Positions 7,416 through 16,631 are shown, counted from the stretch's first letter. The stretch: 34,267 nt of DNA from Gemmiger gallinarum (GCF_014982805.1 NZ_JADCKC010000005.1:1-34267); one strand, 5' to 3'. Numbers and translations: made by a program. The notes: generated by a model not told the origin, from the letters alone.

Positions 7416-8564
7416 TCATAGCAGGCGTTTGGGCATAGATTGAAGAATCTTCACCAACCTTTGTGCAGCCTCGATTCCGTCACCGGAATGATTGGCCCGG
7501 CCAAAACTAAACCGAAGTGTACACAATGCATTACGAGCCGCAGTTCCCCCCAGGGCCAGCAATACATGGGAGGCATTGCGGCTCCTTGTGTTATCGCACG
7601 CAGCACCCGGTGAAACACACACGCCGGCCACATCTAGTCGGTAGGTAAGATTCTGACCCTCGTAGCCTGGCAGCCCCACGCTAACCAAACCAGGCAAGCC
7701 TGCTTTGGTACTATTGAAATATACTTCTGCCCAAGATTGACGAAGTGTTTGGCAAAATTCTTCTGCTAACATTCGTTTGAATGCGGCATGCTGCTCCATC
7801 TGTTTGCAGGCTAGTTTGAGCGCGCATGCCAGCCCTACAATCTGAGCTACCGGTTCCGTTCCGGGGCGTAATCCGCTCTGTTGTTCGCCACCAAAAATTA
7901 AAGGCTTCAACAAAGCAGGATTTCGTGCATACAGGAAGCCTATGCCTTTGGGGCCGCCAAATTTATGCGCGGAAGCACTGAGAAAATCGATGCCGTCTAA
8001 TACTACGGGGATATGCCCGATTGCCTGTACAGCATCCACATGGAGCAATACGCCTTTTTTTTGACAAAGGGTGGAAATGGTAGGGATATCCTGAATCGTG
8101 CCTACCTCGTTGTTGGCGTATTGAATGGTCACCAATCTGGGCTGCCGTTCCAGAGCCCGCAGCAAAGCAGGCAAATCTATTTTCCCTTCTTCGCTGACCG
8201 GCAACGTATATACAGCTATTCCGCTATTTTTTAGCGATGCGCATGCTCTACCGACTGAGTGATGTTCAATAGGCGTAGTGACGACTTCTCTGCTACCGAT
8301 GCCTGCTCTGCTGGCACCGCTCAGGATTGCCCACGTATTGCTTTCGCTGCCGCCGGATGTGAAAAAGATTTGTGATGCGCTGCATCTCAGGCATTCTGCC
8401 ACACTTTGGCGCGCTCGCTCTACTGCTTGATGCGCAGCAATTCCGCTTCGATACAAGGCTGCCGGATTGGAAAAATCCTTAGTAAGCCAATAACACATCG
8501 CTTCCCAGGCTTCCGGTTCAAGCGGGGTCGTAGCAGCGTGATCTGCGTAAATCGTATCACTCAT
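7416..8564 (-). CDS. Cysteine desulfurase (NifS/IscS-like, PLP-dependent)
   Basis: 382-residue fold-type I PLP enzyme that removes sulfur from cysteine as an enzyme persulfide. The N-terminal YADHAATTP is typical. The PLP lysine is K201 in SAHKFGGPKG, the ring-stacking histidine is in TTPIEHHSV, and the catalytic cysteine C323 is kept in SPGAACDNTRSRNASHVL, with a loop one residue longer and more charged than the usual SGSACxSG form. The ATG at 8564 is preferred (GGAG eight bases upstream) over an in-frame TTG at 8567. It is the last gene of the SGNH-GH3 operon, 45 bases after GH3. No scaffold (IscU), regulator (IscR) or tRNA-thiolation gene is adjacent, so its role next to xylan enzymes is unexplained. 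Confidence 0.9.
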   Translation of the reverse strand: MSDTIYADHAATTPLEPEAWEAMCYWLTKDFSNPAALYRSGIAAHQAVERARQSVAECLRCSASQIFFTSGGSESNTWAILSGASRAGIGSREVVTTPIEHHSVGRACASLKNSGIAVYTLPVSEEGKIDLPALLRALERQPRLVTIQYANNEVGTIQDIPTISTLCQKKGVLLHVDAVQAIGHIPVVLDGIDFLSASAHKFGGPKGIGFLYARNPALLKPLIFGGEQQSGLRPGTEPVAQIVGLACALKLACKQMEQHAAFKRMLAEEFCQTLRQSWAEVYFNSTKAGLPGLVSVGLPGYEGQNLTYRLDVAGVCVSPGAACDNTRSRNASHVLLALGGTAARNALCTLRFSFGRANHSGDGIEAAQRLVKILQSMPKRLL

Positions 8565-8609
8565 CAAATCATCTCCAACAAACGGAAAGATGGGGTTCAG
8601 GAGGGGACA

Positions 8610-10763
8610 TCAGTCGGAGATAACAACTTTCTCCTTTTGATGCAGCAGGATGTTGAGTGGTTTCTGTCCCGTCAGCAGGATGCTGCGTGCATCGGGCTGG
8701 CTTCCTCCTACCCAAACGGTATATTCACCCGGCAGCACTTCCGAAATGCCCTCCTCGTTGCAAAGAGCAAAAGCACACTGCGGCAGATGCAGCGTAACGC
8801 ACTTTTCTTCCCCAGGCATAAGGTCCACTTTTGCCAGTGCTTTCAGCTGCGCATTCGGTGTGCCAGGGCGTTCTGCCTTGACATAAACTTCAACGGTTTC
8901 ACGGCCGCGGTACTGCCCGTCGTTGACTACCGTTACCCTTACATCCACACCGTCCGGCCCAATCTGTGAAGCATCGGCCTTGGCATCCCGGAAGGTAAAA
9001 TGACTGTAAGAAAGGCCATAACCGAAGGGGTAAAGCGGTTCTTTTTCCATATAGCGGTAGGTGCGTCCCTTCATTGCATAATCCGTGAATGCAGGCAGAT
9101 CCTCATCCGAATGATAAAAAGTGACCGGCAGCTTACCCTGCGGATTGCATTCCCCGAACAAGGCACGCGCTACGGCCCGGCCGCCCTGGGCACCGGGGTA
9201 CCATGCCTGCAGAACGGCGGCTGCCCCTTCCTGCGCAGTGCCCAAGGCCAACGCACTGCCGCTCAGCACCACCACCACCACAGGTTTTCCGCTCTCGATG
9301 CAGGCTTTTAGTACAGACTCCTGGTTTCCCGGCAGAGAAAGAGACTGCTTGTCGCCGCTGGCAAACTGGTTTCCCTGGTCGCCTTCTTCGCCTTCCAGGC
9401 CCGCATCCAAGCCCAGGCAGCAAATCACCACATCACATTCCGCACATACGCCGCGTACTTCGCTGATAAGCTCATTGGATTTTGCCAGTCCCTGGATCTT
9501 ATCTGCATACAGATGGCACCCCTCAGAGTAGCGAACCTGTACATCTTCTCCCAGATACTCCTGGATTCCATCCAGAACCGTCACATACCGGGATGCGGTC
9601 CCCTCGTAATTACCAACCAAAGCCTTACGGTTGTCCGCATTCGGTCCGACCACTGCGACCCGATGCAGCTTACTTTTATCCAGCGGCAAGGTATGGTTTT
9701 CATTTTTCAGCAGAACCAGAACCTTCTCGGCCACTTCCAGGTTCAGGGCCTGCATTTCCCGGCTATCTACCGCATCGTACCCAATTTTGTTGTAGGGTAC
9801 CTTCTCTTCCGCATCAAACATGCCCAATTTCATGCGGGTCGTAAACAGCCGGACCAGGCTTCGGTCAATCGTTTCCTCTTTTACCTTGCCTTCTGCCACA
9901 GCTTCTTCCAGATACGCGTACAGATCGCCGCAGTTGAGATCACACCCGTTGTTTACGGCCAGGGCCACGGAATCCACCGGGCCGGACGTGACCATATGCC
10001 CTTCATGGAAATCCTTGATTGCCCAGCAGTCGGACGTAACATGCCCCTGGAAATTCCACTTTCCGCGCAGAATGTCCACAAGAAGGGTTTTGCTGCCGCA
10101 GCACGGTTCACCGTTTGTGCGGTTGTAGGCACCCATGACCGCTTCCACTCCGGCTTCCTTTACAAGCGCCCGGAAGGCCGGCAGATACGTTTCCCACAAA
10201 TCTTGTTGGGAAACTTTGGCATCAAAATAATGTCTCTGGTCTTCCGGACCCGAATGGACTGCAAAGTGTTTGGCACAGGCAGCGGCGCGCAGATAGTCCG
10301 GGTCATCGCCCTGCATACCTTCCACAAAGCGTACACCCAGGCGAGAGGTCAGGTACGGATCTTCGCCATAGGTTTCGTGCCCTCTGCCCCAGCGCGGGTC
10401 ACGGAAGATATTTACGTTAGGGGCCCAGATCGTCAGGCCCTTGTAGATATCCCGATCCTGATAGCTGCGATACATATTGTACTTGCCACGCGCTTCCACG
10501 CCGACGGCTTCCCCGACCTGGCCCAGCAAATCCTCATCAAAAGACGCAGCCAGACCAATTGCCTGCGGAAATACGGTTGCCGTTCCGGCGCGTCCCACGC
10601 CATGAATGCCCTCGTTCCACCAGTTGTATGCAGGGATGCCCAGACGCGGAATGGCCGGAGCCCAGCTGAGCATCTGGCTGACTTTTTCTTTCAGCGTCAT
10701 TTGTGCAACCAGTGCGCGTGCCCGCTCCCGGTATTGTTCCAGTTTTTGGTTACGATCTTTCAT
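8610..10763 (-). CDS. GH3 beta-xylosidase, intracellular
   Basis: 717-residue glycoside hydrolase family 3 enzyme, most like beta-xylosidase / alpha-L-arabinofuranosidase members. The barrel domain has YNWWNEGIHGVGR, WAPNVNIFRDPRWGRGHETYGEDP and KHFAVHSGPEDQRH. The nucleophile is D245 in HVTSDCWAIKDF. The alpha/beta sandwich domain follows (VAVVGPNADN, AWYPGAQGG), and a fibronectin-III-like domain ends the protein (YPFGYGLSYSHF, then VTVVNDGQYRGRETVEVYV). There is no signal peptide, so it should act on imported oligosaccharides in the cytoplasm. It is the middle gene of the SGNH - GH3 - cysteine desulfurase operon, 34 bases after SGNH. Xylose specificity is inferred from WNEGIHG-type motifs and the locus; glucosidase activity is less likely. 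Confidence 0.93.
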   Translation of the reverse strand: MKDRNQKLEQYRERARALVAQMTLKEKVSQMLSWAPAIPRLGIPAYNWWNEGIHGVGRAGTATVFPQAIGLAASFDEDLLGQVGEAVGVEARGKYNMYRSYQDRDIYKGLTIWAPNVNIFRDPRWGRGHETYGEDPYLTSRLGVRFVEGMQGDDPDYLRAAACAKHFAVHSGPEDQRHYFDAKVSQQDLWETYLPAFRALVKEAGVEAVMGAYNRTNGEPCCGSKTLLVDILRGKWNFQGHVTSDCWAIKDFHEGHMVTSGPVDSVALAVNNGCDLNCGDLYAYLEEAVAEGKVKEETIDRSLVRLFTTRMKLGMFDAEEKVPYNKIGYDAVDSREMQALNLEVAEKVLVLLKNENHTLPLDKSKLHRVAVVGPNADNRKALVGNYEGTASRYVTVLDGIQEYLGEDVQVRYSEGCHLYADKIQGLAKSNELISEVRGVCAECDVVICCLGLDAGLEGEEGDQGNQFASGDKQSLSLPGNQESVLKACIESGKPVVVVVLSGSALALGTAQEGAAAVLQAWYPGAQGGRAVARALFGECNPQGKLPVTFYHSDEDLPAFTDYAMKGRTYRYMEKEPLYPFGYGLSYSHFTFRDAKADASQIGPDGVDVRVTVVNDGQYRGRETVEVYVKAERPGTPNAQLKALAKVDLMPGEEKCVTLHLPQCAFALCNEEGISEVLPGEYTVWVGGSQPDARSILLTGQKPLNILLHQKEKVVISD

Positions 10764-10797
10764 TTTGTACGTACCCCTTTCTTCTTATTTTGTATCA

Positions 10798-12483
10798 TTA
10801 GCGCACAACGCCAAAGCCAAGGATTGTGAAGGTCTTACCTTCATCCTCCGGCGCCATGCAGATTTCTATGTGGTGCTTGCCGGCGGTTTCTTCTGCGAAC
10901 AGAATTGTTGCGTGGCAATGGGTCCATCCCACTTCCCTCGGGTCATAATATGCAACCGTCTGTCCGTCTACTGTTACGCGAATTCTTCCAAAATCCAAGG
11001 ATGCGCTATCTTTAAAAACCATTTGGAGTGACTTGCATACCAACTCCATTTGAAACGGTTTCTTTCCGGACGTTTTTTTCCAGTTGAAAGGAAACTGCGC
11101 TGTATTGTAAGTGTCATTATCCAATGCAACCATCTGCAGATCTTCATCGGTACCGGTAAAGCTTCCCGGGTCCACAGAGATGTCAAACGGCAAGTTACTG
11201 CGGTCATATGCCTCCATCGCAGAAAAGTAAAAACTGTAATAGGGCGGCGCTTCTTTTGCAGGTGCCATACTCTGTTGGGCATCCAGACGCTGTAACAGAT
11301 ACATCAAGCAATCCTTCATGATGCGATGCCCAGCGTTCGAAGGATGATAGGTATCATAGAAATATTGCCGCTTGGTAATCACACTCCGCTGCGCAGTCGT
11401 TGCTCCAAACTGGGGGCTGACCGCTTCCAGCACGTCCACCATGGGCAATTCATGCCGCCATCCCACGGGGGCCAACCGCTCTTTCAGATTCCAGTCATTT
11501 GCAAATACAGAAAACAAGAGAATAACAGCCGGTTCGCCGGGATCATTCCAAATGCGATGCACCAGACTTTCGTAGCAGCATCCATTGGTTTCATCCCCCA
11601 AATCATTGACGGCGAATTCTACCACGACCAGATCCGGGGATACCGTACCATTGCGTGTGACATCCCGATCATAGCGATTCAAAGCCAGCTGTGAGGGGGT
11701 TCCGCCTACGCCGGCTTTGATATAATTCACTTGATCGGGTGCAGAGGAATATTGATCCCGGATTGCTTCAAAGGTCAGACGGGCATAACACTTTTCCTGT
11801 TCGGGAATAGCTCCGGCCCCCTGTGTGATAGAACCGCCAAGAAAAGCCAGAGTCACCGGCTTACCAGCACGCAGGTCCTCCAGAACTCGCTTGATCCGTG
11901 CATTGTTCCCTGTACTCAAGCAAGATCGTGCGATCATTGCGTTATACTGCGGCGTATCAAATTCAACCGGCGGATCCGGATCAAATCGCGGCGCATGGTA
12001 TCCGTCATGAAGGTAAAATTTGACCGTCACAAGGGCCGTGTCTTCTTCACAGGGGAGTTCTATCAAGAACTTGCCGGGAACAGCATCCGTATCTTGTTCC
12101 TCTACGCAAGCCATTTCCAGGATTGTTTCGACGCCGTTGGTACACAGAGAAATCTTGCCGCTGCCTCCTTCTGTGCCATGTTCTCCCGAAAAATACATGC
12201 TAAAGACGGCCGCTTTATCAGGCGCATCACTGACAACGCTCACACCAATGCTGTGAACCAACCGGCGGAAGCCTTTAGCTGTCTGCAGCATTTGCAGAAT
12301 GTTCTCGTCCTGAACGCCACCCACGATTTTTGCGAATGTTACCAAACGCTCATCGTTCAAGAAAACAGGAAATCGGTTGGCCTCTGCATCGGAGCCCCCG
12401 CCGCCGACGGGCTTATCAACCAGAATATACAGAGCCTCTCGCTGAGGGATGGGATCCCGTGGAGCAATTCGTTGATCCCGCAT
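10798..12483 (-). CDS. SGNH/GDSL hydrolase, probable acetyl-xylan esterase
   Basis: 561-residue SGNH-fold esterase. The catalytic serine block is FLGGSITQGAG, the glycine block is AGVGGTPSQ, the Asn block is VVEFAVNDLG, and the Asp-His block is DTYHPSNAGH. Around 180 residues precede the catalytic domain and a beta-rich module of about 170 residues follows it, so it is an accessory-domain-bearing carbohydrate esterase rather than a lipase. No signal peptide is visible. The ATG at 12483 has GGTGAAGG upstream. It heads the operon with GH3 beta-xylosidase, so removal of acetyl groups from imported xylo-oligosaccharides is the natural reading. The exact carbohydrate esterase family could not be decided by eye. 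Confidence 0.82.
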   Translation of the reverse strand: MRDQRIAPRDPIPQREALYILVDKPVGGGGSDAEANRFPVFLNDERLVTFAKIVGGVQDENILQMLQTAKGFRRLVHSIGVSVVSDAPDKAAVFSMYFSGEHGTEGGSGKISLCTNGVETILEMACVEEQDTDAVPGKFLIELPCEEDTALVTVKFYLHDGYHAPRFDPDPPVEFDTPQYNAMIARSCLSTGNNARIKRVLEDLRAGKPVTLAFLGGSITQGAGAIPEQEKCYARLTFEAIRDQYSSAPDQVNYIKAGVGGTPSQLALNRYDRDVTRNGTVSPDLVVVEFAVNDLGDETNGCCYESLVHRIWNDPGEPAVILLFSVFANDWNLKERLAPVGWRHELPMVDVLEAVSPQFGATTAQRSVITKRQYFYDTYHPSNAGHRIMKDCLMYLLQRLDAQQSMAPAKEAPPYYSFYFSAMEAYDRSNLPFDISVDPGSFTGTDEDLQMVALDNDTYNTAQFPFNWKKTSGKKPFQMELVCKSLQMVFKDSASLDFGRIRVTVDGQTVAYYDPREVGWTHCHATILFAEETAGKHHIEICMAPEDEGKTFTILGFGVVR

Positions 12484-12912
12484 ATTTCCTTCACCTTTTC
12501 ATGATAAAATTTTTGCTTTCTGGCAATTTTTCTCTATCATAAATCCTTATGTATGAGTGCGCTTCTCATTTTTTGCTATACGAATTCTTGTATTTTGCTT
12601 TTTTGTTTTCCGTAGCGGATTAACCGCTCTGATTGAAAAGTCAGCAATTTTCGATCAATTTGCTTATACCGCCAAGAAGACGCCACAACCCTGCCGCCAT
12701 TCATAGTTGATTCTGATTTTGTAAAGTTGTTTCCCGTTTGCCCTTACTCCGCTACTGATGCTACCATTTATTTAATTTAGAGAACCATGATGAAAAATAA
12801 GGATAGGCGAATGTTGCGGTTTCTGTTTGTTCCTCTGATTCTTGAAAAAGATGTAGGATGAAACAGTCTTTCTCATTTATTGCTGTATTCCAGAGAGTTT
12901 TCAAATGGCTGA

Positions 12913-12967
12913 CAGCTTTTCGCCATACCCATGCCATTTGTGCGCTTGCCATGCAATCGAAAAGCTG
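12913..12967. promoter_or_regulatory. 10-bp dyad overlapping the GH8 promoter
   Basis: CAGCTTTTCG (12913-12922) and CGAAAAGCTG (12958-12967) are exact reverse complements 35 bases apart. The right arm lies in the spacer between the GH8 -35 and -10 boxes and the left arm just upstream of the -35. Two such arms could be operator half-sites bridged by a regulator, or could form a hairpin. The protein that binds is not known. Confidence 0.5.
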
Positions 12968-12974
12968 CTATAGT
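12946..12974 (+). promoter_or_regulatory. Promoter of the GH8-GH51 genes
   Basis: TTGCCA at 12946-12951, a 17-base spacer and TATAGT at 12969-12974 lie 69 bases before the GH8 ATG. An AACCGGTT palindrome sits in the expected 5' leader. Confidence 0.6.
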
Positions 12975-13043
12975 GAGTCACAAGAACAGCAGACCGCGTA
13001 AACCGGTTACCTCTTACACGGTCCAGAAGGAGCTGAAATTATT

Positions 13044-14204
13044 ATGGAAGGTGCCTACTATAACGGGCAATATTTGAACAGACTGGAACGGCTTGGATAT
13101 TCGCAGGCCGAAATTGACAACAAGCTGGAAAGCACATTTGAGGAGATGTTCTATGGTCCGGAGGGGGTTCGCCTTTGCCATTTTGCCGGACCTGAGATGA
13201 TGTACATAGAGGATACGGGGAACCATGACATCCGTACCGAGGGCATGTCCTACGCAATGATGTTCTGCGTACAAATGAATCGCCAGAAGGAATTCGACTG
13301 CCTGTGGCGATGGGTCGTGACCCACATGTACCTCACCGAAGGGGAAAACGCCGGCTATTTTGCCTGGTCCTGTCATACTGACGGCAGCAAAAATTCCGAT
13401 GGACCCGCCCCTGACGGCGAAGAATTTTTTGCCATGTCCCTGTTTTTTGCAGCCAACCGCTGGGGTTCCGGCGAAGGGGTACTGGATTACGCTTCCTGGG
13501 CACGGCGCATCTTGCACACATGTGTACACAAAGGCGAAGAAGCCGGTTCCGGATTTCCCATGTGGAACCCCGAAAACCATCTCATCAAATTCGTTCCCAA
13601 CTGTGAATTTACCGATCCCTCTTATCATTTGCCGCATTTCTATGAACTTTTTGCTCTGTGGAGCGACGAATGCGACCGTCCTTTCTGGCATGCAGCCGCA
13701 GCGGCCAGCCGCCAGTACCTGCGCAAAGCCTGCCACGCCCGTACCGGATTGAGTGCCGAATATGCCGAGTACGACGGCCGCCCGCATCGGGGTGATCAGC
13801 CGGACCGTCACGACTGGTTCTTCAGCGATGCATACCGCACGTTGGGCAACATTGCTTTGGATGCCCAATGGTTCGGGGACAAAGACGGTTGGGCCCAAGA
13901 AACAGCTGCACATATTCAGCAATTTTTTGAAGAAAAGGAACACGGGCAAACAAACGGCATCTATCTGATCGACGGCACACCCGTTGAAGGAAATGCTCTG
14001 CATCCTGTAGGGCTTCTGGCTACCATTGCGCAGGGTTCCCTGATTCTGGATGACGCCTGCGCAGATGAATGGCTCCGCCGGTTCTTTAGCACTCCGCTCC
14101 GTTCCGGACCGCGGCGTTATTATGACAATTGCCTGTATCTTTTTGCGCTGCTTGCTTTAAGCGGGCATTACCGCATCTGGTTCCCGCAAGAAGCAACGGT
14201 ATAA
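13044..14204 (+). CDS. GH8 reducing-end xylose-releasing exo-oligoxylanase (Rex)
   Basis: 386-residue glycoside hydrolase family 8 protein, the length of cytoplasmic Rex enzymes that remove xylose from the reducing end of xylo-oligosaccharides. The proton donor is E66 in DIRTEGMSYAMM, and the base is D262 in HDWFFSDAYRTLGNIA. GYFAWSCHTDG and PAPDGEEFFAMSL are further GH8 blocks. There is no signal peptide. The ATG at 13044 has AAGGAG about eleven bases upstream, a slightly long spacing. GH51 follows after a short interval holding a weak hairpin. Together with GH3 and GH43 it lets the cell attack oligosaccharides from both ends. Confidence 0.93.
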   Translation: MEGAYYNGQYLNRLERLGYSQAEIDNKLESTFEEMFYGPEGVRLCHFAGPEMMYIEDTGNHDIRTEGMSYAMMFCVQMNRQKEFDCLWRWVVTHMYLTEGENAGYFAWSCHTDGSKNSDGPAPDGEEFFAMSLFFAANRWGSGEGVLDYASWARRILHTCVHKGEEAGSGFPMWNPENHLIKFVPNCEFTDPSYHLPHFYELFALWSDECDRPFWHAAAAASRQYLRKACHARTGLSAEYAEYDGRPHRGDQPDRHDWFFSDAYRTLGNIALDAQWFGDKDGWAQETAAHIQQFFEEKEHGQTNGIYLIDGTPVEGNALHPVGLLATIAQGSLILDDACADEWLRRFFSTPLRSGPRRYYDNCLYLFALLALSGHYRIWFPQEATV

Positions 14205-14212
14205 TGTACCCT

Positions 14213-14252
14213 ACCGAAAAAACGATTTTTTCCTTCCCCTTCGGTTTGCTTT
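14213..14252 (+). terminator. Weak terminator or attenuator between GH8 and GH51
   Basis: ACCGAA (14213-14218) and TTCGGT (14240-14245) form a 6-bp stem with a long loop, followed by a T-rich run. The stem is short, so partial read-through into GH51 is likely. Confidence 0.3.
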
Positions 14253-14301
14253 TTTCCATGAACCGCAGTTTACCGGACCACACATTCAGGAGGCTATGTC
14301 A

Positions 14302-15798
14302 ATGTTGATTTTCATTAACGGCAACCGCTCTGTCGGCACCATCAATAAAAACATCTACGGGCATTTTGCCGAACATCTGGGGCGCTGCATTTACGGCGGC
14401 CTGTATGTAGGCGAAGATTCCGAGATTCCCAACCAGAATGGAATGCGCACCGATGTTGTCAATGCTCTCAAAGAGCTGGATATTCCCGTCCTTCGGTGGC
14501 CGGGTGGTTGTTTTGCAGACACCTATCACTGGCAGGACGGCATCGGTCCCAAGTCTTCCCGTAAGACGCTGATCAATACCACATGGGGTGGTGTACGGGA
14601 GGATAATTCCTTTGGCACCCATGAATTTATGGAGCTGTGCCGTCAGTTGGGATGCGAAGCATACATCAACGGAAACGTAGGCACCGGCACTGTACAGGAA
14701 ATGTGCGACTGGGTCGAATATTGCAACATGCCCGGCGTTTCCCCCATGGCGGACTTGCGGCGGCAAAACGGTCAGGATGCACCCTGGAACGTAAAGTACT
14801 GGGGAATCGGCAACGAAATGTGGGGCGGCGGCGGCAATATGCGCGCAGACTACTACTCCGATCTGTGCCGTCAGTATGCCAGTTTCCTACGGGACTACGA
14901 TCCTTCCCACAAGATTTACAAAATTGCAAGCGGCGCCTGTGATTTCAACTACGATTGGACGCAACGGGTTGCTGAACTGACCGGGGCGCTGGTAGACGCT
15001 TTAAGCCTGCATTACTACACCATTCCCGGCAGCGAATGGGAGCACAAAGGCTCTGCCACCAAGTTCAGCCGCGAAGAGTATTATATTACCATGTATAAAG
15101 CCCTTCAGATGAAGGGGTTGATTGAAAACCACACCGCACGGATGCGGCAGGCCTGCCCCAACAAAAATCTGGGGCTTGTAATTGATGAATGGGGTACATG
15201 GCTTGATGTGGAGGAAGGAACCAACCCCCATTTCCTGTACCAGCAAAACGCTATGCGGGATGCCCTGGTCGCTGCAGTCAACCTGAACATCTTTGGCGAT
15301 CATTGTGATTCCGTCGTCATGGCCAACATTGCACAAACGGTCAATGTGTTGCAGGCTATGATTCTTACCGACGGGCCGCGCATGCTTTGCACGCCCACGT
15401 ATCACGTGTTCCATATGTTCAAAGGCCACCAGGGGGCTCGCCAGCTGGAAACTTACGCAGAAACAGCGCTCATCGGTGCAGACGGGGCAGACTGCAAGGT
15501 TCCCAATTTGCACGTTTCCGCCAGTGAAGACCATAACGGCAATGTGCTGGTTACCGTCGTCAACCTCAGCGATCATTCCTCTGTGCCTGTTGAAATTCAC
15601 TGGGATGGCCTGAGCAAGTTTACTTCCATCACCGGTCAGGTTCTTAGCGGTGATGGTGCCGGCGCGGCTGCCTACAATACGTTCGATAATCCCCATCAAG
15701 TCGAGCCGAAGCCGTTGACAAACATAACTGTTGGTACCAACAGCTTTACTTCCCTCTTGCCCGCATGCAGCGTTGCTGCCTTTACACTGAAAGCCTGA
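14302..15798 (+). CDS. abfA: GH51 alpha-L-arabinofuranosidase, intracellular
   Basis: 498-residue family 51 enzyme releasing arabinofuranose side chains from arabinoxylan or arabinan oligosaccharides. The barrel carries the acid/base E172 in GIGNEMWG and the nucleophile E296 in VIDEWGTW. NKNIYGHFAEHLGRCIYGG at the start and RWPGGCFADTYHWQDG are classic blocks, and the last ~120 residues form the beta-sandwich domain. Two in-frame ATGs exist, at 14296 and 14302. GGAGG at 14289-14293 is only two bases from the first and eight from the second, so 14302 is chosen. No signal peptide. Its neighbours suggest it debranches imported arabino-xylo-oligosaccharides, and the released L-arabinose may feed one of the two pentulose kinases. 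Confidence 0.95.
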   Translation: MLIFINGNRSVGTINKNIYGHFAEHLGRCIYGGLYVGEDSEIPNQNGMRTDVVNALKELDIPVLRWPGGCFADTYHWQDGIGPKSSRKTLINTTWGGVREDNSFGTHEFMELCRQLGCEAYINGNVGTGTVQEMCDWVEYCNMPGVSPMADLRRQNGQDAPWNVKYWGIGNEMWGGGGNMRADYYSDLCRQYASFLRDYDPSHKIYKIASGACDFNYDWTQRVAELTGALVDALSLHYYTIPGSEWEHKGSATKFSREEYYITMYKALQMKGLIENHTARMRQACPNKNLGLVIDEWGTWLDVEEGTNPHFLYQQNAMRDALVAAVNLNIFGDHCDSVVMANIAQTVNVLQAMILTDGPRMLCTPTYHVFHMFKGHQGARQLETYAETALIGADGADCKVPNLHVSASEDHNGNVLVTVVNLSDHSSVPVEIHWDGLSKFTSITGQVLSGDGAGAAAYNTFDNPHQVEPKPLTNITVGTNSFTSLLPACSVAAFTLKA

Positions 15799-15807
15799 TT
15801 TCCAGAC

Positions 15808-15837
15808 AAGAGCGCCGGAGATGACTCCTGCGCTCTT
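15808..15837. terminator. Terminator between GH51 and the DUF624 gene
   Basis: AAGAGCGC and GGAG pair with CTCC and GCGCTCTT around an ATGA loop, a 12-bp stem with one mismatch. It is followed on the plus strand by a moderately T-rich stretch. The flanking genes converge, so it may serve both. Confidence 0.7.
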
Positions 15838-15863
15838 CTGCTTTATTCTATGCCGTCAAACGG

Positions 15864-16556
15864 TTACTTTTTGCCGTCTGAATTCTCCGTAGTATCCTGA
15901 GACTGCTCCTGATTTATCTGAGAAGAGTACTGCTCCGAGCACTTCATGAAAACGCCATTTAAAACAAATGCATTTGCATAAGCGATCGAAGAGAACCCCA
16001 GCGCAAACCACAAAAACAGTCCATAGCGCAATGTGGTCTGTGTATACAGGGTAAATGCTACACATGCGCCTATCAACAACAACATGGAAAAGGTTTTGGG
16101 CAAAGAGGTCACAGACATGATAAACGCATTCCGTATGGTACCTAAAACCGTATTGTTGAATCTTGCAAGCAGCGGGAAAGCATATACGAAGGTCATCATA
16201 TAAGCGATTGCTGCCACGGGAATCAAAATCTTAAAGATGCTGTTTTGGAAATTCCCGGAATGCCATAGAAGATAGATATCATAGCCCAGAAATCCCCCTG
16301 CGGCCCCAAAAAGAATTCCCATCAGTACGCCCTGGCGGAAATTTGCCCGGAATGACTTGAAAAAATTGCCGACCACCGGAGTGCCGTCTTTTTCACCCGC
16401 CATTTTTGTGGTGACATAATGTAAAGCCGTGATGGCAGGGCCAATGGTGACCACCGGAATGCAGCAAACCAGGAACAGCAGATTCAGGACAATAAGATCC
16501 CACACAACGCCCAGGGCGCGCATCAGGGGGCTGTCCGGATTAAAAACGCCTCTCAA
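15864..16556 (-). CDS. DUF624 (YesL-like) membrane protein
   Basis: 230-residue integral membrane protein of the DUF624/YesL family. Several hydrophobic segments are visible: about residues 17-45 (VWDLIVLNLLFLVCCIPVVTIGP), 75-95, 108-130, 152-170 and 180-200, with a hydrophilic, Gln/Asp-rich tail. The start is a TTG at 16556, favoured because GGAGGAG lies seven bases upstream and no early ATG exists. YesL proteins are commonly found beside YesM/YesN two-component systems and lipoprotein-dependent sugar ABC transporters, as here. A role in sensing or transport is suspected but not known to be established. It diverges from the histidine kinase gene across a shared 181-bp regulatory region. Confidence 0.87.
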   Translation of the reverse strand: MRGVFNPDSPLMRALGVVWDLIVLNLLFLVCCIPVVTIGPAITALHYVTTKMAGEKDGTPVVGNFFKSFRANFRQGVLMGILFGAAGGFLGYDIYLLWHSGNFQNSIFKILIPVAAIAYMMTFVYAFPLLARFNNTVLGTIRNAFIMSVTSLPKTFSMLLLIGACVAFTLYTQTTLRYGLFLWFALGFSSIAYANAFVLNGVFMKCSEQYSSQINQEQSQDTTENSDGKK

Positions 16557-16608
16557 TGAGTTCTCCTCCTCTTTTTCAGGATGTAAATATTCACCAAAAA
16601 CAGCGATT

Positions 16609-16631
16609 CAGATTGTACACTATTCAATCTG
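16609..16631. promoter_or_regulatory. Operator-like dyad in the YesL/YesM divergent region
   Basis: CAGATTG (16609-16615) and CAATCTG (16625-16631) form a perfect 7-bp inverted repeat with a 9-base spacer. It lies directly upstream of the kinase -35 box and between the two divergent genes, a position suited to co-regulation. Confidence 0.5.

Larger units (their letters stand above)
12484..13043. other. 560-bp divergent regulatory region, no gene
   Basis: This AT-rich spacer separates the minus-strand SGNH operon from the plus-strand GH8-GH51 genes. It holds the GH8 promoter and the dyad listed separately. It also holds an imperfect dyad around 12637-12662 (TTGAAAA against TTTTCGATCAA) and an AACCGGTT palindrome near 12999-13007, just downstream of the GH8 promoter. 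No convincing minus-strand promoter was found by eye for SGNH. No reading frame here looks coding. Confidence 0.6.

Noticed and set aside
12996-13009. GTAAACCGGTTACC as a definite catabolite-responsive element.
   Set aside because: Three of the conserved consensus positions do not match; kept only as a possibility in the GH8 promoter finding.
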